The notes under the pieces are model-generated. The model saw only the letters and a program-made list of their open reading frames with translations, made no database searches and had not been told where the DNA came from. Below, piece by piece: positions 1-8,783 of a stretch of DNA of 64,000 nt (positions within the stretch are counted from its first letter, which is position 1; each line of letters opens with the position of its first letter). The stretch lies in assembly GCF_964355755.1 (NCBI RefSeq), contig NC_092673.1, forward strand, positions 2,301,001 through 2,365,000, given 5' to 3'. A program made the position numbers and the translations under genes. Source of the DNA: Antedon mediterranea. Lineage: Eukaryota > Echinodermata > Crinoidea > Comatulida > Antedonidae.

Positions 1-1224
1 TATTATTGGATGAATGTGATGTATTATTGGATGAATGTGATGTATTATTGGATGAATGTGATGTATTGTTGGATGAATGTGATGTATTGTTGGATGAATG
101 TGATGTATTGTTGGATGAATGTGATGTATTATTGGATGAATGTGATGTATTATTGGATGAATGTGATGTATTATTGGATGAATGTGATGTATTATTGGAT
201 GAATGTGATGTATTGTTGGATGAATGTGATGTATTGTTGGATGAATGTGATGTATTGTTGGATGAATGTGATGTATTGTTGGATGAATGTGATGTATTGT
301 TGGATGAATGTGATGTATTATTGGATGAATGTGATGTATTGTTGGATGAATGTGATGTATTGTTGGATGAATGTGATGTATTGTTGGATGAATGTGATGT
401 ATTGTTGGATGAATGTGATGTATTATTGGATGAATGTGATGTATTGTTGGATGAATGTGATGTATTGTTGGATGAATGTGATGTATTATTGGATGAATGT
501 GATGTATTATTGGATGAATGTGATGTATTATTGGATGAATGTGATGTATTGTTGGATGAATGTGATGTATTATTGGATGAATGTGATGTATTGTTGGATG
601 AATGTGATGTATTGTTGGATGAATGTGATGTATTATTGGATGAATGTGATGTATTATTGGATGAATGTGATGTATTGTTGGATGAATGTGATGTATTGTT
701 GGATGAATGTGATGTATTGTTGGATGAATGTGATGTATTGTTGGATGAATGTGATGTATTATTGGATGAATGTGATGTATTGTTGGATGAATGTGATGTA
801 TTGTTGGATGAATGTGATGTATTGTTGGATGAATGTGATGTATTATTGGATGAATGTGATGTATTGTTGGATGAATGTGATGTATTGTTGGATGAATGTG
901 ATGTATTGTTGGATGAATGTGATGTATTGTTGGATGAATGTGATGTATTATTGGATGAATGTGATGTATTATTGGATGAATGTGATGTATTGTTGGATGA
1001 ATGTGATGTATTGTTGGATGAATGTGATGTATTGTTGGATGAATGTGATGTATTGTTGGATGAATGTGATGTATTATTGGATGAATGTGATGTATTGTTG
1101 GATGAATGTGATGTATTGTTGGATGAATGTGATGTATTATTGGATGAATGTGATGTATTATTGGATGAATGTGATGTATTGTTGGATGAATGTGATGTAT
1201 TATTGGATGAATGTGATGTATTGT
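1..1224. repeat. 21-bp satellite/minisatellite, 58 full units
   Basis: The unit TATTRTTGGATGAATGTGATG is repeated head-to-tail from base 1 to 1218, followed by a 6-base partial unit. By eye every unit is identical except at one base, A or G at the fifth position of the unit. Because 21 is a multiple of three, the array is open in two plus frames (406 and 419 codons). This is a by-product of the period, not evidence of a gene. The array begins at the window edge, so its true length is unknown. Confidence 0.98.
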
Positions 1225-1518
1225 AAACTTTTAATAAAATTCATATTTCTCTTACTAGCATTACTATAATTTTCAATGCTAAGAAACAGAAATAAATTTA
1301 GCTCATTTTATCATTTACAAATACCTTACTTTTGATTACTAGACTATTATGTTCCTGCAAACCTAATATTGTGTCTGATATCTAATTGTCCAGCCCTTGA
1401 TTTGTTAGGTGTGGTAGTGCAATCAGTCACCTAACACTTATAATTTCCCCGAGGTGAGCCATTTACAGTGCATCTAAATTTGGCACGACTACAAACAGCA
1501 CACCTAGAGCGCCGCTAA

Positions 1519-1670
1519 GGCTTGGTTTCCAATAGGACGTAAATGCAACGCAATTGTGTTGACCAATGACAAGCAACAGTTTGATTAATCCCCGCTTGTG
1601 ATTGGCCAAATCACTTACGTTGCGTTCATCATTGTGTTGCGTTTCTAGTGGGAACCAAGCATTAATGTGT
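1519..1670. mobile_element. MITE-2 (CCAAT-bearing inverted repeat), copy 1
   Basis: The ends GCTTGGTTTCC and GGGAACCAAGC are inverted repeats about 150 bp apart. Each arm carries a CCAAT-type motif next to an ACAAGC run (GACCAATGACAAGC on one side, CTTGTGATTGGCC on the other). Related copies are at 24010-24163, 29122-29223 and 53030-53205. Confidence 0.8.
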
Positions 1671-1853
1671 TTAGGAGTTTATTCAGAATGACTGTCACCT
1701 AGCAAAGCATTCCTTAGCAATTCTCCTAATAAATAATACAAAGTGGTTAGGATTCTGTTCTCAGTGTTAGTTTCTGTCGGAATCTGTTACAATAGGCAGT
1801 TGCGTTCTGGTGCCCGAATCCTAACTACGGCGTAAATAAAAAGTATACTGTAC

Positions 1854-1967
1854 TTTTCTTTTAAGTGCTGTTAGCTTATCCACCACTGAATCTAGTAACT
1901 CTACTACTTTTCCAACATTGCATGGTTCTTCAGTATCTTTCAAACTGTTTTCAAATTTACTCGTCAC
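1854..1967 (-). CDS. MAEA: MAEA coding exon 3
   Basis: The acceptor CATAG is followed by 38 codons from VTSKFENSLK to LTALKRK, then the donor GTACAG. The stretch VVELLDSVVDKL aligns with human VVSLLDGVVEKL. The first half of the exon (SKFENSLKDTEEPC) is poorly conserved, as expected for this linker. Confidence 0.92.
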
Positions 1968-4484
1968 CTATGAAGAAATAATAATAGAAAAGAACATAAA
2001 AGATGTATTGGCCCACAAAAAACAATAACAATAATAAAGATTAATAAAATCAAACTTTAAATAGGCCATTTTGCAGTTTTAACTTTTAATCAAGTTATTC
2101 ACTTCTGTTAAAAAAAAATAACCCAAAAAATAATTATTTCACTAATAAAAAGAGAAAAGAAACGTTTAATTTTAACTAAAAACCATTGTCTGACAGACAA
2201 TTTAAGTATTTTTGGCTTTTACATTACATTTTTTTCAGGTACATAATTTTTTTTCTTTTCGATCCAGTTTTTGACATTTGATTCCAAGATGATGACTAAT
2301 TAATTGTATAAAAGTTTACAGTAGGTGACTGGTATTGACAACAAATATGTATTGAATTCATTGAATGGTCAATATATATGTTGAAAGACTGTCTGTCCTA
2401 TTTCAATTCATTATCATTCAATATTCTCCCAATTCAACTTATAAACATTCATTTACAGTATACCATTTTTACGCCTTCCATTTTCCAAAATTCTATGCCA
2501 TGTTTTACACAATACCATACCAACAAAAACACTTCATAAATAGTTAGTTTTCTCAAATTATTATCAATATATTATTTTTAAATATTTTGAACAATTTGGC
2601 ATATGAAATTTAACAAACAAAATCCAATAAAAACATTTTTTCGAACAAATGAATCTTTAAAATTTCCAAGCATCACGGCAAAATAATTCTTAATACTCTG
2701 TACCTAATTATTAATAACAATATGAAATTCACTCTAGCTAGATTTACTTTACAATAACATGAAATAGATATTACATGTATATTCATAATAAATAAGCAAT
2801 GTACAATAATACATACTCCTGTTACGTGTGAAACTTCACGGTCGATAGCCTTCTGACTGTTTCTAAATCTTTTATTGAGCGTCTCGTATGGCACCTGAAA
2901 TTTAAACAAATTATATTTCACAAATTTATTCTTCTTATTACAAAAAAATTCAATAAATTATAAATCATGAAGCATATATATTTTACATTTCAGAACAATA
3001 AAATATGATCATACAATCTACAGTACCATCATTGATAACACCTGTCATTTTATAAAATTCAATGAAATATTAATTTCATAGAGGTTTTGTACAGTAAGTC
3101 CAGCTCTGAAAGAATTTAATCTTTGCTTTTATAAAGTTACTGCAAAATTTCCACTTTTTATTTAAAAATCTCTTTAAAAAATATAAAATCAATCTCAATC
3201 AATATTTTTTACCGTAATAATAAATAGTACTGACTGCATAAAAAATAAATATTATTTAAGGGAAATGATTAATTTTAATTTCTTGGGGTTTACTAATTGT
3301 ATAGACTAGATTTTAACACTTTTATTTCAGAACCCTTGTGCTACATATTTATACAAAAATAATAGTGGAAATTGTTGGGCATTTGGCCCACAGGAAAAAA
3401 TATACACAACAAAACACCTGCTCAAATGCGATGCCTACTGTAATAATATATATAGCCATTTAATAATAATAATATTGGTACAGTAATAATAATGTTGGTA
3501 AAGTAATAATATTTCTGAAGATCTGAATGCGATATGGAAGACATCTTTGATCGATGACACAATGATGTGCAGAGAAGCTTAACAAACAAAAATAACAATG
3601 TTTTATGGGGATTTGACAAAAAAATTTACTGTAAAATGTTGTTAAAAAGATTGGCTTATAAATTAATATGTAATTGAAAAAAATTTAAAAAAATTGTTTT
3701 GATAGGCAAAAAATGCAATGTCCTGTGTAGTCGTGTACACAGTTTTTTTGCTTTTCATCTTTTTCCGTTGGATTTTACGCGATCAAAAGAATTTTAAAAG
3801 CATTTTATAATAAAAATGTTGTCCATAAGACTGTTCATTAAGTAACTTGTCCTCCGAAAATATGCTCGTCTCCTCGCTATGTTATTTCTGTTGGTTACGC
3901 TTCCCTGAACAGCATTGTTTGTCGTCGATTCAATTTGTCTTCTGTATTGAGAAAAAGGCGTATTCAGAACTCATACACAATTCTTTTCACTACAAAACAT
4001 AATTACTAAATAAAAATGAATTAATAATAAACTGTCTGTGTTAGAATATTTAATTACATATCTATACTAGGCCTAGGCCGATAGGGCAGGGTGTCAACTC
4101 TAGGGTGTACTGTAGGAGCATACATTTAGGCCACCCATACTACACTGGGCCTAAGCATACCTTGTCCTAGTCAATTATTACCAGGTCTAGCTAGCTATAA
4201 GCTAGGGGACTAGCCTGCTAGGCCTACCTAGGCTAGGCTTCTGCTGTCTAGTTACAATAATACAGTGTACCGGTTTCGTCGGTGACGATTAAAAACAACA
4301 CTTTACAGAAACAAATTATAGCACAAAGCATACATATTACATTATTTCCAATCTATGATAAGAGCATTAACTTTATTGCTTTCAATTGCATCAATATACC
4401 ACTAAAAAAACGCAACATATAATTAAAAAATACAATTTTTATCACCTTTAATGTTGAGTGCTCCAATGCTTTGACGTCCGCCAT
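1854..4484 (-). CDS. MAEA: MAEA, CTLH/GID E3 ubiquitin ligase subunit (5' part, three exons)
   Basis: Joined coding exons are 4484-4446, 2894-2817 and 1967-1854. They give 13, 26 and 38 codons, all phase 0, with canonical GT-AG introns. The product begins MADVKALEHSTLK and continues with the signature [11 protein letters not shown], which is identical in human MAEA. Exon 3 ends DKLTALKRK, matching human EKLSVLKRK. MAEA is the RING-type subunit of the CTLH (yeast GID) E3 ligase. The LisH, CTLH and RING-like parts would lie beyond the left edge, so only about 77 N-terminal residues are visible. The start is chosen at 4484 because AAAATGGCGG is a strong initiation context and the exon matches the short human N-terminus. 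It is divergently oriented from CtBP. Confidence 0.92.
1968..2816. other. MAEA intron 2
   Basis: AT-rich intron. It includes a degenerate MITE-3 copy near 2000-2260 (AGATGTATTG at the left, AATAGGCCATTTTG internally). The 60-codon plus-strand open frame at 2365-2547 has no recognisable domain and is treated as chance. Confidence 0.8.
2000..2260. mobile_element. MITE-3, degenerate copy 1
   Basis: It shares AGATGTATTG, AAAGATTAATAAAATC, TTTAAATAGGCCATTTTG and an ACCATTGTCTGACAGACAAT core with the copies at 38566-38848 and 52000-52234. The right terminus is eroded. Confidence 0.55.
2817..2894 (-). CDS. MAEA: MAEA coding exon 2
   Basis: The acceptor TTTAAATTTCAG is followed by 26 codons, [11 protein letters not shown] through S-H-V-T-G, then the donor GTATGT. 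This is the most conserved visible MAEA block; human has [20 protein letters not shown] in the same place. Confidence 0.95.
2895..4445. other. MAEA intron 1
   Basis: Mostly AT-rich unique sequence with a short TAATAATA low-complexity tract near 3440-3510. A CTAGGCCTAG-rich patch lies at 4068-4240. No exon with acceptable splice sites was recognised. Confidence 0.75.
4068..4240. repeat. CTAGGCCTAG-rich patch
   Basis: Palindromic hexamers AGGCCT and CCTAGG and their fragments (CTAGGCCTAGGCC, GCTAGCTATAAGCTAGG, CCTAGGCTAGGC) are packed into about 170 bp. Similar patches lie at 20200-20285, 26335-26412 and 56528-56590. Confidence 0.7.
4446..4484 (-). CDS. MAEA: MAEA coding exon 1
   Basis: Thirteen codons, M-A-D-V-K-A-L-E-H-S-T-L-K, then the donor GTGATA. 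The length and the final TLK immediately before VPYETL agree with the human protein. The codons just after the start contain the YY1-like GCCATTTT on the plus strand, common at housekeeping promoters. Confidence 0.88.
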
Positions 4485-5070
4485 TTTAATTTTTGACAGA
4501 GGGCGCCGCATGGATTTAGCTCATACCATTTATGTCGAGGGAATTTTATTGTTTAGTTACATGCATTCAGGTTAACTTTAATTCATATAAATACTATTTA
4601 ATTAATATTAGGTGGTAAAAGAAATATAATTAATTATATTTATAACTCTAAAAAACATTCTATTCAAATTGATAATTATTACGATAATTGCGGATCCAAT
4701 CATTCAACAATTTTATTGACCCCACGTCTTCTTTATAATCATACAACCACCATAATGAGAGAAGAGAGTGTCTGGGATACGCTATAATCTTCGCTCTATC
4801 TTTCTTCTTGACCGGTGGAATTTATGAAAATTTGTCGGATTTTTTTCGTTGTATGTGGTTTCAAATGTCATTCCCGAATTAATGGACACCATTTTTGAAG
4901 ATATCTACTGGAAATAATTGGTAGAACAACGCCTCGAAAACGTGGTGTGGTGGAGGTTGGTTTCAGAGCGCATGCCACACTTGGTGCTACCATACCAATC
5001 AAGTAGTAGTAGAGTAGAGTGTGCATAGCGGTGTCTTTGTTTGGCTGAGCTAAATATTCTTTCATCCAAG
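4485..5070. promoter_or_regulatory. Divergent MAEA / CtBP promoter region
   Basis: The spacer lies between the MAEA start codon and the start of CtBP-side intronic sequence. It is repeat-free and has GC-richer islands (GAGGGCGCCGC near 4500, AACGCCTCGAAAACGTGG near 4930). The MAEA 5' end must be here. CtBP transcription probably also starts here, because the CtBP ATG exon at 13470 begins with a splice acceptor and therefore needs an upstream non-coding exon. TSS positions cannot be read from sequence alone. Confidence 0.55.
4900..5068 (+). other. Candidate CtBP non-coding first exon
   Basis: GC-balanced unique sequence ends in CATCCAAG followed by GTGAAAAT, an acceptable donor. It is the best-looking 5'-UTR exon candidate upstream of the coding-exon acceptor at 13469. 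This is inference only: no transcript evidence, and several other donors are possible. Confidence 0.25.
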
Positions 5071-5829
5071 GTGAAAATAGTTTATTTGTAAATGTTGTAT
5101 TTATGTCGTAATAGTAATTTATTTTTCTACAATTTATTTATGTGACTTTTTGATCTAAAGATGCATATGCTAAGCCATGTTTATTGTAAATTACTCGCAT
5201 AACGTGTGGTTACATACAACGACAATCAATGGTGTATAAAAAAAGATTTTGGAATTCATTTATGTCTGGTGGTGTAGAATGTCATAGGGAGGCCACACTC
5301 GAGTATGCATGGATAGTTTTCGTTTTATTAGCTCTCTCTCATCATTGTGAAATGTGTAGATTTTCTCTTTGGTGCGTGAAATTATTCCAAACTTAAAATC
5401 CTCAGAGAATGGAACATTTTCTACTATTTATGTAACTGGTTAATTAGTTTGAATGTTGTTTTTTGCTGGAACTGGTGAATGTGGTAAACATGCTAAATGA
5501 ATGTACAGTACATATGACCTTGGTAGTATTTGTTCTGTAAGCCTTGTGTTAGTATGTTATTGATTTGCCCTGCCTTACCATGCTATGAAGTGAAGGATAC
5601 TGTTAGTATTGTGTGATTAAATTCATAGCTGGTGGTGGTGGTATATTATAATCAGTTAAACACAAGGAAAAAATTATTCCTTTTCATTTTATTTTCTACA
5701 GTAATTTCATTAAAATATTCATAACTTCATTAGAATTTTTCTTTTGCTATTTAGAATGTACATTAACTAGATTGTTAAATAATTTTCATTTTATGATAGT
5801 TTAAAATATATTAAGGCTTACAACATTTT

Positions 5830-6060
5830 TTTTTATTAGACTTTAGAGCTGGTAGTCGTAGTAGTAGTTGGTACAGTATTTTGGGTTCTGTTGGTAGTGA
5901 TGATGATGATGGTATTGTAGTTGGCATGGTGGTGGAATATGGGGGGTGATGGTAGGGATGTGATGGTAGGGATGTGATGTTAGTGGTGGTGGGGATTTTT
6001 AAATTGACGATATTAATATGATTTTGGTGGTAATATGATGGTGATGATTAATAATAGTGT
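5830..6060. repeat. G/T-rich degenerate microsatellite (GTA/GAT/GGT)
   Basis: Runs such as GTAGTAGTAG, GATGATGATGATGG and a direct repeat of GTGATGGTAGGGAT give one strand almost without C. Low-complexity, no coding content. Confidence 0.8.
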
Positions 6061-6200
6061 CAGTGATTGGAAAACAGGAAAATTAATGTCAACTAACATT
6101 TTTTCTCAACTTTCTATCATCTAAAAGTCGTAGTTAGTCATGCCTCGGGTCACATTCTATGGTCACCGTACAGGTAGGCTACTACATTAGTACTTCTATG

Positions 6201-6720
6201 GGGTCATTCCATCTCAGTTCACCCAAAAAAAATGGAATTTTAAACCCTACCTCTTCCAATTTTGATGAAATTTGGTATATGTGTGATTCATAGCAATTAA
6301 AGCCAAAATTTCAAATTTTAACTTTATCGGACCAACGGTTTTCGAGATATCGCAATTTCAATTTTCGGTTTTTACGCAAAAAAGGGCGCGGCCACCACGT
6401 TTCAAAGAGCTGTATCTCGGGAACTATAGGTTCGATTTTAAAAGCAAAGGTATTTTTGTAAAGGGGAGACCATAAGGAATCTAAATATTCTAATTGTGTG
6501 TGTTTTATGTTAATTTTAAGTTGAATAAAACTTTGACATATATTTTGACCTTGAAATTGACCCTGTGGAACACGCCCGATTTGTTGGTGACTATCACGAA
6601 AAATGTAGCCCTACGTGTCAACTACAACATATAAAAAAATTGGAGGGGTTTTTTTCTTTGTTTCCATGAAATTACAATTTGAAGTTGACATACCTCTTCC
6701 TTTCAGTGTATTGTTGGTGT
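6201..6720 (+). repeat. Left terminal inverted repeat
   Basis: Pairs with 8272-8783. Shared blocks include TTCGAGATATCGCAATTTCA, ATAGGTTCGATTTTAAAAGC and GAAGTTGACATACCTCTTCC. Arm divergence is low, with point changes such as GCGCGGCC versus GCATCCGCC. Confidence 0.9.
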
Positions 6721-6890
6721 TGTTATACTTATACACAGTGTGAACACTAACTGTTAAGGTGTCTTATTGTTACGCTTTCTCATCAGGCCCACTTAAACAG
6801 TAGATATATTTTGATATGAGAAATACTGGGTAACTCACATACTTTTCAAATCAATTTTGACACATAGTTTAGTGTCCTTACTATGTTATT

Positions 6891-7231
6891 ATGCACATTA
6901 ACATATGCATAATAAGTGATTGCAGAGAACATACAACAGTTACTGTATATGCCTTTTTAAAGGTTGTCATCCCCTATTTAAAAACAAAACTACCAACCAT
7001 GAAAAAAGTTCAGTATTTCACAGATGGATGTGGCGGCCAATACAAAAACAAATATAACTTTATTAACCTTTGCCACCACCAGGAAGATTTTGGTTTAGAC
7101 GCGGCGCCGAGTGGAATTTTTTCGCTACATCACATGGCAAGAGTGCATGTGATTGTGATGGCATAGGTGGAACAGTTAAGAGGCTTGTCACTAAGAGAAG
7201 CTTATCAGCGTTTGACTGAATGTCATATTCT
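6891..7231 (+). pseudogene. Transposase-like remnant, core part
   Basis: The open frame 6891-7166 includes KVQYFTDGCGGQYKNKYNF and NLCHHQEDFGLDA. I recall this block from uncharacterised transposon-associated proteins in cnidarian and deuterostome genomes. The frame then shifts near 7107: in another frame SHGKSACDCDGIGGTVKRL continues to a stop near 7220. The aspartate in YFTDG may be one of a DDE triad, but this is inference. Frameshift and stops show a dead copy. Confidence 0.6.
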
Positions 7232-7264
7232 CACATCTCTTAGTATGTTCGACTACTGTGTAAT

Positions 7265-7622
7265 TTTTTATTTTTATTTTATGTCTTTAGGCAATGTGGC
7301 CAAGGATTACCAATAGTTAATTAATCACTGTCCTATCAGATAGGTGGTAATCCCCCTGATACAGGGGCTATTGTGTGAACCAGTTGACCGGGGTAACCCC
7401 CTACTCTTTTTCGAATAATGAACTGGGTTCTTTAAAGTACACACAGGTTATAACTGTGTACACTGGACCTACGGTTTATAGTCCTTATCCGAGAAGACTT
7501 GTTCCACCACCAGAACTAGGAGCGAGTCGGCCTCGAACCCTTGCCGATGTTGTTGTTGGCTCTTTAGGTACAGTAAACGGCGCCCCTGCCTTAAGCGCTC
7601 GGCCATATGACTCACTCATATG
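7265..7622 (-). mobile_element. SINE-A, copy 1 (inserted in the transposon)
   Basis: Shares CCGGGGTAACCCCCTACTC, TACACTGGACCTACGG, TATCCGAGAAGACTTG and a tRNA-like head (GGCCGAGCGCTTAAG on the minus strand) with the other SINE-A copies. It interrupts the transposase remnant, so it is younger than the transposon insertion. It belongs to the same subfamily as 58515-58762 (TTACCAATAGT and TCAGATARGTGGTAATCC shared). Confidence 0.85.
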
Positions 7623-7669
7623 GACATTCCAGGCATCAACATTTTTCATGTGGGAATAGATGAGGTATC

Positions 7670-8169
7670 TACTGTGGAAAAAAAAATAAAGCCGAGATTC
7701 AACCTCGCCCAGACCATCAAGGGTACATTACAATATCATTGTTCCCGTTTCTCTGGCACAGATGCAGGTCTACAAACTTAGTACCCAGATAAACCCTCCG
7801 GATGTGGTAGTGATTCAAGAATCTTTCAGTGATGAAAATGAAATTGTTGCTGATACACAACCCACCATTATTAGACTTCAGAATTTTGTGTGCTGTAGTT
7901 ATGATGGTGTCCCATGGATTGTTTTGGTTGTGGATGTCTCAGAAGAGTTTGGGGATTATCAAATTAAATTTATGCATCCTCATGGGCCAGCGAAAACCTT
8001 TTATTGGCCGTCCAAAGAAGACTGTTGTTGGATTTCTGAATCAAATATACATTGTATTATAGCCTCTCCGTTTATAAAATCCTCTTCGACTAGGAATTAC
8101 AGTATTTCCCAAAATGATCGCCACAACATTTCTAAATACTGTTTGAATTGGCCAGATGACAAGGAGTAA
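7670..8169 (+). pseudogene. Transposase-like remnant, C-terminal part
   Basis: Downstream of the SINE, an open frame (from about 7762 to a TAA at 8167-8169) encodes ADTQPTIIRLQNFVCC and IKFMHPHGPAKTFYWP, followed by EDCCWISESNIHCII. The FMHPxGPxxxFxWP pattern accompanies the YFTDGCGGQYKNK-type protein in the transposon family named above. It is followed at once by AT-rich sequence and the right inverted repeat, so it is the end of that protein. Confidence 0.55.
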
Positions 8170-8271
8170 AGGCCAGACATAGACAATTTAACATTATAAT
8201 ATTTATATTTAGTTTGTAAATAAAATTATTTTTGGAATACATCAAATTGACATTGAAGTAATGCATGGACA

Positions 8272-8783
8272 TACACCAAAAATACACTAAAAGGAAGAGG
8301 TATGTCAACTTCAAATTGTAATTTCATGGAAACAAAGAAAAAAACCCCTCCAATTTTTTTATATGTTGTAGTTGACACATAGGGCTACATTTTTCGTGAT
8401 AGTCACCAACAAATCGGGCGTGTTCCACGTGGTCAATTTCAAGGTCAAAATATATGTCAAAGTTTTATTCAAATTAAAATTAACATAAAACACACACAAT
8501 TAGTATATTTAGATTCCTTATGGTCTCCCCTTTACAAAAATACCTTTGCTTTTAAAATCGAACCTATAGTTCCCGAGATACAGCTCTTTGAAACGTGGCG
8601 GATGCGCCCTTTTTTGCGTAAAAACCGAAAATTGAAATTGCGATATCTCGTAAACCGTTGGTCCGATAAAGTTAAAATTTGAAATTTTGGCTTTAATTGC
8701 TATGAATCACCCATATACCAAATTTCATCAAAATTGGAAGAGGTAGGGTTTAACTCATTGGGTGATCTGAGATGGAATGACCC
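8272..8783 (-). repeat. Right terminal inverted repeat
   Basis: Reverse complement of 6201-6720; the outermost 17 bases are identical. The inner limit is near ATACACC/GGTGT, after which the arms diverge. Confidence 0.9.

Larger units (their letters stand above)
1..1853. other. MAEA intron 3 (partial), mostly satellite and MITE
   Basis: This stretch lies downstream (minus strand) of the last visible MAEA exon and runs off the left edge. It holds the 21-bp satellite (1-1218), an AT-rich spacer and a 150-bp CCAAT-bearing inverted repeat (1519-1670). The next human MAEA exon, which follows the LKRK residues, was looked for on the minus strand and is not here. Confidence 0.75.
6201..8783. mobile_element. 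DNA transposon with ~515-bp terminal inverted repeats
   Basis: The outer ends GGGTCATTCCATCTCAG (6201) and CTGAGATGGAATGACCC (ending 8783) are inverted repeats. Similarity continues inward to about 6720 on the left and 8272 on the right. Both sides are flanked by TATG (6197-6200 and 8784-8787), a likely 4-bp target-site duplication. The interior carries transposase-like remnants at 6891-7231 and 7670-8169, with a SINE-A copy inserted between them. A 4-bp duplication is known for Sola elements, but I cannot assign the superfamily. Confidence 0.88.

Noticed and set aside
6-1269. Open frames of 406 and 419 codons with heptad-like repeats
   Set aside because: They come from a 21-bp satellite whose period is a multiple of three. 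Neither has a promoter, splice context or non-repeat domain.
4868-5065. Minus-strand 65-codon frame in the divergent promoter
   Set aside because: Located upstream of the MAEA start, no family match; better explained as CtBP 5' UTR or promoter sequence.
7375-7659. 94-codon frame inside the long-TIR transposon
   Set aside because: Translation of a SINE-A insertion, not part of the transposase.
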